Assembly: GCF_050947875.1 (NCBI RefSeq)
Contig: NW_027460339.1
Location: 1-64,000 of the forward strand
Direction: 5' to 3'
DNA length: 64,000 bases
Source: Dermacentor variabilis
Taxonomy: Eukaryota > Arthropoda > Arachnida > Ixodida > Ixodidae
Under the pieces are notes generated by a model. That model made no database searches. It saw nothing but the letters and a program-made list of their open reading frames with translations, and had not been told where the DNA came from. The position numbers and the translations under genes were made by a program. Below are positions 13,841 to 24,039 of the stretch, piece after piece. How positions within the stretch are numbered: the first letter of the stretch is position 1; the number at the start of each line of letters is the position of its first letter.

Positions 13841-14029
13841 TGCATGCGCATGCTTAAAACGCGTTTTGTCACAAATCCATGTGCGGGTGTTAAAAAGAGC
13901 AGCATCGGCATGCTTTTCACGTCGTTTGGTAGAAATCCACGCGCGCGTTCTGCCAAAAGCACCATTTGCATCCATATCGTGTGGTTTTGCAGAAAACTGC
14001 GTCCGCGTCTACCAAAAGATGCATGCGCA

Positions 14030-14455
14030 TGCTTAAAACGCGTTTTGGCACAAATCCATGTGCGGCTGCTAAAAAGAGCAGCATCAGCATGCTTTTCACG
14101 TCGTTTGGTAGAAATCCACGCGCGCGTTCTGCCAAAAGCACCATTTGCATGCATATCGTGTGGTTTTGCAGAAAACTGCGTCCGCGTCTACAAAAGATGC
14201 ATGCGCATGCTTAAAACGCGTTTTGGCACAAATGCATGTGCGGGTACTAAAAAGAGCAGCATCGGCATGCTTTTCACGTCGTTTGGTAGAAATCCACGCG
14301 CGCGTTCTGCCAAAAGCACCATTTGCATGCATATCGTGTGGTTTTTCAGAAAACTGCGTCCGCGTCTACCAAAGATGCATGCGCATGCTTAAAACGCGTT
14401 TTGGCACAAATCCATGTGCGGGTGCTAAAAAGAGCAGCATCGGCATGCTTTTCAC
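14030..14455 (+). repeat. Monomers with single-base deletions (178 bp)
   Basis: Two neighbouring monomers are one base short: CTACAAAAG at 14188-14196 lacks one C, and CTACCAAAG near 14366-14374 lacks one A. The second also carries GGTTTTTCAG instead of GGTTTTGCAG. The same pair of changes recurs at 17,38x-17,415 and 21,49x-21,531, so this is an inherited monomer type. Confidence 0.8.
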
Positions 14456-15620
14456 GTCGTTTGGTAGAAGTCCACTCGCGGATTCTGCCAAAAGGACCAT
14501 TTGTATGCACATTGTGTGGTTTTGCAGAAAACTGCGTCCGCGTCTACCAAAAGATGCATGCGCATGCTTAAAACGCGTTTTGGCACAAATCCATGTGCGG
14601 GTGCTAAAAAGAGCAGCATCGGCATGCTTTTCACGTCGTTTGGTAGAAATCCAGGCGCGCGTTCTGCCAAAAGCACCATTTGCATGCACATCGTGTGGCT
14701 TTGCAGAAAACTGCGTCCGCGTCTACCGAAAGATGCATGCGCATGCTTAAAACGCGTTTTGGCACAAATCCTTGTGCGGGTGCTAAAAAGAGCAGCATCG
14801 GCATGCTTTTCACGTCGTTTGGTAGAAATACACGCGCGCGTTCTGCCAAAAGCACCAATTGCATGCATATCGTGTGGTTTTGCAGAAAACTGCGTCCGCG
14901 TCTACCAAAAGATGCATGCGGATGCTTAAAACGCGTTTTGGCACAAATAAATGTGCGGGTGCTAAAAAGAGCAGCATCGGCATGCTTTTCACGTCGTTTG
15001 GTAGAAATCCACGCGCGCGTTCTGCCAAAAGCACCATTTGCATGCATATCGTGTGGTTTTGCAGAAAACTGCGCCCGCGTCTACCAAAAGATGCATGCGC
15101 ATGCTGAAAACGCGTTTTGGCACACATCCATGTGTGGGTGCTAAAAAGAGCAGCATCGGCATGCTTTTCACGTCGTTTGGTAGAAATCCACGCGCGCGTT
15201 CTGCCAAAAGCACCATTTGCATGCATATCGTGTGGTTTTGCAGAAAAATGCGTCCGCGTCTACCAAAAGATGCATGCGCATGCTTAAAACGCGTTTTGGC
15301 ACAAATCCATGTGCGGGTGCTAAAAAGAGCAGCATCGGCATGCTTTTCACGTTGTTTGGTAGAAATCCCCGCGCGCGTTCTGCCAAAAGCACCATTTGCA
15401 TGCATGTCGTGTGGTTTTGCAGAAAACTGCGTCCGCGTCTACCAAAAGATGCATGTGCATGCTTAAAACGCGTTTTGACACAACTCCATGTGCGGGTGCT
15501 AAAAAGAGCAGCATCGGCATGCTTTTCACGTCGTTTGGTAGAAATCCACGAGCGCGTTCTGCTAAAAGCACCATTTGCATGCATATCGTGTGGTTTTGCA
15601 GAAAACTGCGTCCGCGTCTA
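14455..15620 (+). repeat. Diverged copy of 1927-3092
   Basis: Shares AGAAGTCCACTCGCGG, CCAGGCGCG, CTACCGAAAG, CTGCGCCCGCG, GGCACACATCC and GCAGAAAAATGCG in the same order, at offset 12,528 bp (70 monomers minus the two deleted bases). It has more private changes (near 14831, 14932, 14950) than the block A pair, so the split is older. Confidence 0.7.
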
Positions 15621-16538
15621 CCAAAAGATGCATGCGCATGCTTAAAACGCGTTTTGGCACAAATCCATGTGCGGGTGCTAAAAAGAGCAGCATCGGCATG
15701 CTTTTCACGTCGTTTGGTAGAAATCCACGCGCGCGTTCTGCCAAAAACACCATTTGCATGCATATCGTGTGGTTTTGCAGAAAACTGCGTCCGCGTCTAC
15801 CAAAAGATGCATGCGCATGCTTAAAACGCGTTTTGTCACAAATCCATGTGCGGGTGCTAAAAAGAGCAGCATCGGCATGCTTTTCACGTCGTTTGGTAGA
15901 AATCCACGCGCGCGTTCTGCCAAAAGCACCATTTGCATGCATATCGTGTGGTTTTGCAGAAAACTAAGTCCGCGTCTACCAAAAGATGCATGCGCTTGCT
16001 TAAAACGCCTTTTGGCACAAATCCATGTGCGGGTGCTAAAAAGAGCAGCATCGGCATGCTTTTCACGTCGTTTGGTAGAAAACCACGCGCGCGTTCTGCC
16101 AAAAGCACCATTTGCATGCATATCGTGTGGTTTTGCAGAAAACTGCATCCGCGTCTACCAAAAGATGCATGCGCATGCTTAAAACGCGTTTTGGCACAAA
16201 TCCATGTGCGGGTGCTAAAAAGAGCAGCATCGGCATGCTTTTCACGTCGTTTGGTAGAAATCCACGCGGGCGTTCTGCCAAAAGCACCATTTGCATGCAT
16301 ATCGTGTGGTTTTGCAGAAAACTGCGTCCGCGTCTACCAAAAGATGCATGCGCATGCTTAAAACGCGTTTTGGCACAAATCCATGTGCGGGTGCTAAAAA
16401 GAGCAGCATCGGCATGCTTTTCGCGTCGTTTGGTAGAAATCCACGCGCGCGTTCTGCCAAAAGCACCATTTGCATGCATATCGTGTGGTTTTGCAGAAAA
16501 CTGCGTCCGCGTCTACCAAAAGATGCATGCGCATGCTT

Positions 16539-16597
16539 AAAACGCGTTTTGGCACAAATCCATGTGCGGGTGCTAAAAAGAGCAGCATCGGCATGCT
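16539..16597 (+). repeat. Sub-repeat a of the monomer (59 bp as drawn)
   Basis: First of three internal sub-repeats. Anchored on AAATCC at 16556, it aligns with sub-repeat b without a gap; I count 39 matches in 59 columns. Shared features are a TTTTGG-type start, the AAATCC core, a G/C-rich alternating middle, an A-run and a terminal GCATGC. Confidence 0.85.
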
Positions 16598-16658
16598 TTT
16601 CACGTCGTTTGGTAGAAATCCACGCGCGCGTTCTGCCAAAAGCACCATTTGCATGCAT
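16598..16658 (+). repeat. Sub-repeat b of the monomer (61 bp as drawn)
   Basis: Second internal sub-repeat, with the AAATCC anchor at 16616, exactly 60 bp after that of sub-repeat a. It carries the CACGCGCGCGT alternating purine-pyrimidine tract, TGCCAAAAG, and the octamer-like ATTTGCAT that runs into TGCATGCA. Confidence 0.85.
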
Positions 16659-16717
16659 ATCGTGTGGTTTTGCAGAAAACTGCGTCCGCGTCTACCAAAA
16701 GATGCATGCGCATGCTT
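16659..16717 (+). repeat. Sub-repeat c of the monomer (59 bp)
   Basis: Third internal sub-repeat, with the homologous anchor AAAACT at 16676, 60 bp after that of sub-repeat b and 59 bp before that of the next monomer. It aligns with b at roughly 70% when one base is gapped where b reads GTTCTGCC and c reads GTCTACC. That missing base makes the monomer 179 rather than 180 bp. It ends in a doubled GCATGC. Confidence 0.85.
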
Positions 16718-16729
16718 AAAACGCGTTTT
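16704..16729. other. Paired 12-bp palindromes at the monomer junction
   Basis: Two perfect 12-bp palindromes, GCATGCGCATGC (16704-16715) and AAAACGCGTTTT (16718-16729), are separated by only TT. The pair recurs at most monomer junctions. Where it is broken, the usual change is one base (GTGCATGC, or TAAAAACGCG). The first palindrome lies in a 14-bp alternating purine-pyrimidine tract. These are candidates for cruciform or Z-DNA formation; a protein-binding role is only inference. Confidence 0.75.
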
Positions 16730-17412
16730 GGCACAAATCCATGTGCGGGTGCTAAAAAGAGCAGCATCGGCATGCTTTTCACGTCGTTTGGTAGAAATCC
16801 CCGCGCGCGTTCTGCCAAAAGCACCATTTGCATGCATGTCGTGTGGTTTTGCAGAAAACTGCGTCCGCGTCTACCAAAAGATGCATGTGCATGCTTAAAA
16901 CGCGTTTTGGCACAAATCCATGTGCGGGTGCTAAAAAGAGCAGCATCGGCATGCTTTTCACGTCGTTTGGTAGAAATCCACGCGCGCGTTCTGCCAAAAG
17001 CACCATTTGCATGCATATCGTGTGGTTTTGCAGAAAACTGCGTCCGCGTCTACCAAAAGATGCATGCGCATGCTTAAAACGCGTTTTGGCACAAATCCAT
17101 GTGCGGGTGCTAAAAAGAGCAGCATCAGCATGCTTTTCTCGTCGTTTGGTAGAAATCCACGCGCGCGTTCTGCCAAAAGCACCATTTGCATGCATATCGT
17201 GTGGTTTTGCAGAAAATTGCGTCCGCGTCTACCAAAAGATGCATGCGCATGCTTAAAACGCGTTTTGGCACAAATCCATGTGCGGGTGCTAAAAAGAGCA
17301 GCATCGGCATGCTTTTCACGTCGTTTGGTAGAAATCCACGCGCGCGTTCTGCCAAAAGCACCATTTGCATGCATATCGTGTGGTTTTTCAGAAAACTGCG
17401 TCCGCGTCTACC

Positions 17413-17415
17413 AAA
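17413..17415 (+). other. Single-A deletion defining a 178-bp monomer type
   Basis: CTACCAAAGATG has three A where the consensus has four, and the same monomer carries GGTTTTTCAG. Identical changes occur near 14371-14373 and 21529-21531. The shared pair is a marker of common descent for these HOR copies. Confidence 0.8.
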
Positions 17416-19043
17416 GATGCATGCGCATGCTTAAAACGCGTTTTGGCACAAATCCATGTGCGGGTGCTAAAAAGAGCAGCATCGGCAGGCTTTTCACGTC
17501 GTTTGGTAGAAGTCCACTCGCGGATTCTGCCAAAAGGACCATTTGCATGCACATTGTGTGGTTTTGCAGAAAACTGCGTCCGCGTCTACCAAAAGATGCA
17601 TGCGCATGCTTAAAACGCGTTTTGGCACAAATCCATGTGCGGGTGCTAAAAAGAGCAGCATCGGCATGCTTTTCACGTCGTTTGGTAGAAATCCACGCGC
17701 GCGTTCTGCCAAAAGCACCATTTGCATGCATATCGTGCGGTTTTGCAGAAAACTGCGTCCGCGTCTACCAAAAGATGCATGCGCATGCTTAAAACGCGTT
17801 TTGGCACAAATCCATGTGCGGGTGCTAAAAAGAGCAGCATCGGCATGCTTTTCACGTCGTTTGGTAGAAATCCACGCGCGCGTTCTGCCAAAAGCACCAT
17901 TTGCATGCATATCGTGTGGTTTTGCAGAAAACTGCGTCCGCGTCTACCAAAAGATGCATGCGCATGCTTAAAACGCGTTTTGGCACAAATCCATGTGCGG
18001 GTGCTAAAAAGAGCAGCATCGGCATGCTTTTCACGTCGTTTGGTAGAAATCCCCGCGCGCGTTCTGCCAAAAGCACCATTTGCATGCATGTCGTGTGGTT
18101 TTGCAGAAAACTGCTTCCGCGTCTACCAAAAGATGCATGTGCATGCTTAAAACGCGTTTTGGCACAAATCCATGTGCGGGTGCTAAAAAGAGCAGCATCG
18201 GCATGCTTTTCACGTCGTTTGGTAGAAATCCACGGGCGCGTTCTGCCAAAAGCACCATTTGCATGCATATCGTGTGGTTTTGCAGAAAACTGCGTCCGCG
18301 TCTACCAAAAGATGCATGCGCATGCTTAAAACGCGTTTTGGCACAAATCCATGTGCGGGTGCTAAAAAGAGCAGCATCGGCATGCTTTTCACGTCGTTTG
18401 ATAGAAATCCACGCGCGCGTTGTGCCAAAAGCACCATTTGCATGCATATCGTGTGGTTTTGTAGAAAACTGCGTCCGCGTCTACCAAAAGATGCATGCGC
18501 ATGCTTAAAACGCGTTTTGTCACAAATCTATGTGCGGGTGCTAAAAAGAGCAGCATCGGCATGCTTTTCACGTCGTTTGGTAGAAATCCACGCGCGCGTT
18601 CTGCCAAAAGCACCATTTGCATGCATATCGTGTGGTTTTGCAGAAAACTGCGTCCGCGTCTACCAGAAGATGCATGCGCTTGCTTAAAACGCCTTTTGGC
18701 ACAAATCCATGTGCGGGTGCTAAAAAGAGCAGCATCGGCATGCTTTTCACGTCGTTTGGTAGAAAACCACGCGCGCGTTCTGCCAAAAGCACCATTTGCA
18801 TGCATATCATGTGGTTTTGCAGAAAACTGCATCCGCGTCTACCAAAAGATGCATGCGCATGCTTAAAACGCGTTTTGGCACAAATCCATGTGCGGGTGCA
18901 AAAAAGAGCAGCATCGGCATGCTTTTCCCGTCGTTTGCTAGAAATCCACGCTGGCGTTCTACCAAAAGCACCATTTGCATGCATATCGTGTGGTTTTGCA
19001 GAAAACTGCATCTGCGTCTACCAAAAGATGCATGCGCATGCTG

Positions 19044-22000
19044 AAAACGCGTTTTGGCACACATCCATGTGTGGGTGCTAAAAAGAGCAGCATCGGCATA
19101 CTTTTCACGTCGTTTGGTAGAAATCCACGCGCGCGTTCTGCCAAAAGCACCATTTGCATGCATATCGTGTGGTTTTGCAGAAAAATGCGTCCGCGTCTAC
19201 CAAAAGATGCATGCGCATGCTTAAAACGCGTTTTGGCACAAATCCATGTGCGGGTGCTAAAAAGAGCAGCATCGGCATGCTTTTCACGTTGTTTGGTAGA
19301 AATCCCCGCGCGCGTTCTGCCAAAAGCACCATTTGCATGCATGTCGTGTGGTTTTGCAGAAAACTGCGTCCGCGTCTACCAAAAGATGCATGTGCATGCT
19401 TAAAACGCGTTTTGGCACAACTCCATGTGCGGGTGCTAAAAAGAGCAGCATCGGCATGCTTTTCACGTCGTTTGGTAGAAATCCACGAGCGCGTTCTGCT
19501 AAAAGCACCATTTGCATGCATATCGTGTGGTTTTGCAGAAAACTGCGTCCGCGTCTACCAAAAGATGCATGCGCATGCTTAAAACGCGTTTTGGCACAAA
19601 TCCATGTGCGGGTGCTAAAAAGAGCAGCATCGGCATGCTTTTCACGTCGTTTGGTAGAAATCCACGCGCGCGTTCTGCCAAAAACACCATTTGCATGCAT
19701 ATCGTGTGGTTTTGCAGAAAACTGCGTCCGCGTCTACCAAAAGATGCATGCGCATGCTTAAAACGCGTTTTGTCACAAATCCATGTGCGGGTGCTAAAAA
19801 GAGCAGCATCGGCATGCTTTTCACGTCGTTTGGTAGAAATCCACGCGCGCGTTCTGCCAAAAGCACCATTTGCATGCATATCGTGTGGTTTTGCAGAAAA
19901 CTAAGTCCGCGTCTACCAAAAGATGCATGCGCTTGCTTAAAACGCCTTTTGGCACAAATCCATGTGCGGGTGCTAAAAAGAGCAGCATCGGCATGCTTTT
20001 CACGTCGTTTGGTAGAAAACCACGCGCGCGTTCTGCCAAAAGCACCATTTGCATGCATATCGTGTGGTTTTGCAGAAAACTGCATCCGCGTCTACCAAAA
20101 GATGCATGCGCATGCTTAAAACGCGTTTTGGCACAAATCCATGTGCGGGTGCTAAAAAGAGCAGCATCGGCATGCTTTTCACGTCGTTTGGTAGAAATCC
20201 ACGCGGGCGTTCTGCCAAAAGCACCATTTGCATGCATATCGTGTGGTTTTGCAGAAAACTGCGTCCGCGTCTACCAAAAGATGCATGCGCATGCTTAAAA
20301 CGCGTTTTGGCACAAATCCATGTGCGGGTGCTAAAAAGAGCAGCATCGGCATGCTTTTCGCGTCGTTTGGTAGAAATCCACGCGCGCGTTCTGCCAAAAG
20401 CACCATTTGCATGCATATCGTGTGGTTTTGCAGAAAACTGCGTCCGCGTCTACCAAAAGATGCATGCGCATGCTTAAAACGCGTTTTGGCACAAATCCAT
20501 GTGCGGGTGCTAAAAAGAGCAGCATCGGCATGCTTTTCGCGTCGTTTGGTAGAAATCCACGCGCGCGTTCTGCCAAAAGCACCATTTGCATGCATATCGT
20601 GTGGTTTTGCAGAAAACTGCGTCCGCGTCTACCAAAAGATGCATGCGCATGCTTAAAACGCGTTTTGGCACAAATCCATGTGCGGGTGCTAAAAAGAGCA
20701 GCATCGGCATGCTTTTCACGTCGTTTGGTAGAAATCCACGCGCGCGTTCTGCCAAAAGCACCATTTGCATGCATATCGTGTGGTTTTGCAGAAAACTGCG
20801 TCCGCGTCTACCAAAAGATGCATGCGCATGCTTAAAACGCGTTTTGGCACAAATCCATGTGCGGGTGCTAAAAAGAGCAGCATCGGCATGCTTTTCACGT
20901 CGTTTGGTAGAAATCCCCGCGCACGTTCTGCCAAAAGCACCATTTGCATGCATGTCGTGTGGTTTTGCAGAAAACTGCGTCCGCGTCTACCAAAAGATGC
21001 ATGTGCATGCTTAAAACGCGTTTTGGCACAAATCCATGTGCGGGTGCTAAAAAGAGCAGCATCGGCATGCTTTTCACGTCGTTTGGTAGAAATCCACGCG
21101 CGCGTTCTGCCAAAAGCACCATTTGCATGCATATCGTGTGGTTTTGCAGAAAACTGCGTCCGCGTCTACCAAAAGATGCATGCGCATGCTTAAAACGCGT
21201 TTTGGCACAAATCCATGTGCGGGTGCTAAAAAGAGCAGCATCGGCATGCTTTTCACGTCGTTTGGTAGAAATCCACGCGCGCGTTCTGCCAAAAGCACCA
21301 TTTGCATGCATATCGTGTGGTTTTGCAGAAAATTGCGTCCGCGTCTACCAAAAGATGCATGCGCATGCTTAAAACGCGTTTTGGCACAAATCCATGTGCG
21401 GGTGCTAAAAAGAGCAGCATCGGCATGCTTTTCACGTCGTTTGGTAGAAATCCACGCGCGCGTTCTGCCAAAAGCACCATTTGCATGCATATCGTGTGGT
21501 TTTTCAGAAAACTGCGTCCGCGTCTACCAAAGATGCATGCGCATGCTTAAAACGCGTTTTGGCACAAATCCATGTGCGGGTGCTAAAAAGAGCAGCATCG
21601 GCATGCTTTTCACGTCGTTTGGTAGAAATCCACGAGCGCGTTCTGCTAAAAGCACCATTTGCATGCATATCGTGTGGTTTTGCAGAAAACTGCGTCCGCG
21701 TCTACCAAAAGATGCATGCGCATGCTTAAAACGCGTTTTGGCACAAATCCATGTGCGGGTGCTAAAAATAGCAGCATCGGCATGCTTTTCACGTCGTTTG
21801 GTAGAAATCCCCGCGCGCGTTCTGCCAAAAGCACCATTTGCATGCATGTCGTGTGGTTTTGCAGAAAACTGCTTCCGCGTCTACCAAAAGATGCATGTGC
21901 ATGCTTAAAACGCGTTTTGGCACAAATCCATGTGCGGGTGCTAAAAAGAGCAGCATCGGCATGCTTTTCACGTCGTTTGGTAGAAATCCACGCGCGCGTT

Positions 22001-22801
22001 CTGCCAAAAGCACCATTTGCATGCATATCGTGTGGTTTTGCAGAAAACTGCGTCCGCGTCTACCAAAAGATGCATGCGCATGCTTAAAACGCGTTTTGGC
22101 ACAAATCCATGTGCGGGTGCTAAAAAGAGCAGCATCGGCATGCTTTTCACGTCGTTTGATAGAAATCCACGCGCGCGTTCTGCCAAAAGCACCATTTGCA
22201 TGCATATCGTGTGGTTTTGTAGAAAACTGCGTCCGCGTCTACCAAAAGATGCATGCGCATGCTTAAAACGCGTTTTGTCACAAATCTATGTGCGGGTGCT
22301 AAAAAGAGCAGCATCGGCATGCTTTTCACGTCGTTTGGTAGAAATCCACGCGCGCGTTCTGCCAAAAGCACCATTTGCATGCATATCGTGTGGTTTTGCA
22401 GAAAACTGCGTCCGCGTCTACCAGAAGATGCATGCGCTTGCTTAAAACGCCTTTTGGCACAAATCCATGTGCGGGTGCTAAAAAGAGCAGCATCGGCATG
22501 CTTTTCACGTCGTTTGGTAGAAAACCACGCGCGCGTTCTGCCAAAAGCACCATTTGCATGCATATCATGTGGTTTTGCAGAAAACTGCATCCGCGTCTAC
22601 CAAAAGATGCATGCGCATGCTTAAAACGCGTTTTGGCACAAATCCATGTGCGGGTGCAAAAAAGAGCAGCATCGGCATGCTTTTCCCGTCGTTTGCTAGA
22701 AATCCACGCTGGCGTTCTACCAAAAGCACCATTTGCATGCATATCGTGTGGTTTTGCAGAAAACTGCATCTGCGTCTACCAAAAGATGCATGCGCATGCT
22801 T
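19044..22801 (+). repeat. 22-monomer HOR, copy 2 (21 monomers, 3,758 bp)
   Basis: Aligns with copy 1 at offset 3937 up to about 20357, at offset 4116 to about 21600 (one extra monomer), and at offset 3758 to the end (two fewer monomers after net loss near 17,485-17,95x). The copies differ by whole-monomer gains and losses more than by point mutations, as expected of unequal exchange in register. Confidence 0.85.
20297..20654 (+). repeat. Single-monomer tandem duplication
   Basis: The two consecutive monomers 20297-20475 and 20476-20654 both carry TTTTCGCGTCG, which is present once at the matching place in copy 1 (16360-16538). This is the extra monomer that changes the offset between the two HOR copies. 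Confidence 0.8.
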
Positions 22802-23985
22802 AAAACGCGTTTTGGCACAAATCCATGTGCGGGTGCTAAAAAGAGCAGCATCGCCATGCTTTTCACGTTGTTTGGTAGAAATCCCCGCGCGCGTTCTGCC
22901 AAAAGCACCATTTGCATGCATGTCGTGTGGTTTTGCAGAAAACTGCGTCCGCGTCTACCAAAAGATGCATGTGCATGCTTAAAACGCGTTTTGGCACAAC
23001 TCCATGTGCGGGTGCTAAAAAGAGCAGCATCGGCATGCTTTTCACGTCGTTTGGTAGAAATCCACGAGCGCGTTCTGCCAAAAGCACCATTTGCATGCAT
23101 ATCGTGTGGTTTTGCAGAAAACTGCGTCCGCGTCTACCAAAAGATGCATGCGCATGCTTAAAACGCGTTTTGTCACAAATCCATGTGCGGGTGTTAAAAA
23201 GAGCAGCATCGGCATGCTTTTCACGCCGTTTGGTAGAAATCCACGCGCGCGTTCTGCCAAAAGCACCATTTGCATGCATATCGTGTGGTTTTGCAGAAAA
23301 CTGCGTCCGCGTCTACCAAAAGATGCATGCGCATGCTTAAAACGCCTTTTGGCACAAATCCATGTGCGGGTGCTGAAAAGAGCAGCATCGGCATGCTTTT
23401 CACGTCGTTTGGTAGAAAACCACGCGCGCGTTCTGCCAAAAACACCATTTGCATGCATATCGTGTGGTTTTGCAGAAAACTGCATCCGCGTCTACCAAAA
23501 GATGCATGCGCATGCTTAAAACGCGTTTTGGCACAAATCCATGTGCGGGTGCTAAAAAGAGCAGCATCGGCATGCTTTTCACGACGTTTGGTAGAAATCC
23601 ACGCGGGCGTTCTGCCAAAAGCACCATTTGCATGCATATCGTGTGGTTTTGCAGAAAACTGCGTCCGCGTCTACCAAAAGATGCATGCGCATGCTTAAAA
23701 CGCGTTTTGGCACAAATCCATGTGCGGGTGCTAAAAAGAGCAGCATCGGCATGCGTTTCACGTCGTTTGGTAGAAATCCACGCGCGCGTTCTGCCAAAAG
23801 CACCATTTGCATGCATATCGTGTGGTTTTGCAGAAAACTGCGTCCGCGTCTACCAAAAGATGCATGCGCATGCTTAAAACGCGTTTTGGCACAAATCCAT
23901 GTGCGGGTGCTAAAAAGAGCAGCATCGGCATGCTTTTCACGTCGTTTGGTAGAAATCCACGCGCGCGTTCTGCCAAAAGCACCAT
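22802..23985 (+). repeat. 22-monomer HOR, partial copy 3
   Basis: Repeats markers of 19.2-20.4 kb in order (ACGTTGTTTGG, CTCCATGTG, TTTTGTCACA, ACGCCTTTTGG, GAAAACCACG, CTGCATCC, GCGGGCGTTC) at offsets of about 3579 and then 3400 bp, so one monomer is lost inside. It then changes to monomer types of the first domain. Confidence 0.7.
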
Positions 23986-24039
23986 TTGCATGCATATCGT
24001 GTGGTTTTGCAGAAAACTGCGTCCGCGTCTACCAAAAGA

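Larger units (their letters stand above)
16539..16717 (+). repeat. Representative consensus monomer (179 bp)
   Basis: This copy matches the consensus I derive by eye, so it can serve as the reference unit. In order it holds: the palindrome AAAACGCGTTTT; a GGCACAAATCC core; GCATGC; a TTTGGTAGAAATCC core; an alternating CACGCGCGCGT tract; the octamer ATTTGCAT; a GTTTTGCAGAAAAC hairpin sequence; and a terminal GCATGCGCATGC palindrome followed by TT. Plus-strand stop triplets occur only three times per monomer (TAA at the junction with the preceding unit, TAA near position 36, TAG near position 75), which accounts for the long open frames that are not genes. Confidence 0.9.
15107..19043 (+). repeat. 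22-monomer HOR, copy 1 (3,937 bp)
   Basis: One unit of a long HOR, directly followed by a second copy at 19044. Markers shared with copy 2 include the start CTGAAAACGCG...CACACATCC, AAAAATGCG, ACGTTGTTTGG, CTCCATGTG, AAAACACC, AACTAAGTCC, ACGCCTTTTGG, GAAAACCACG, CTGCATCC, GCGGGCGTTC and TTTTCGCGTCG. The length is 22 x 179 minus one, because of the 178-bp monomer at 17,413-17,415. Confidence 0.85.

Noticed and set aside
16598..16630. CENP-B box
   Set aside because: TCGTTTGGTAGAA recalls part of the box, but the essential core (TTCG, then A, then CGGG at fixed spacing) is not present on either strand in the consensus or in the variants I examined.
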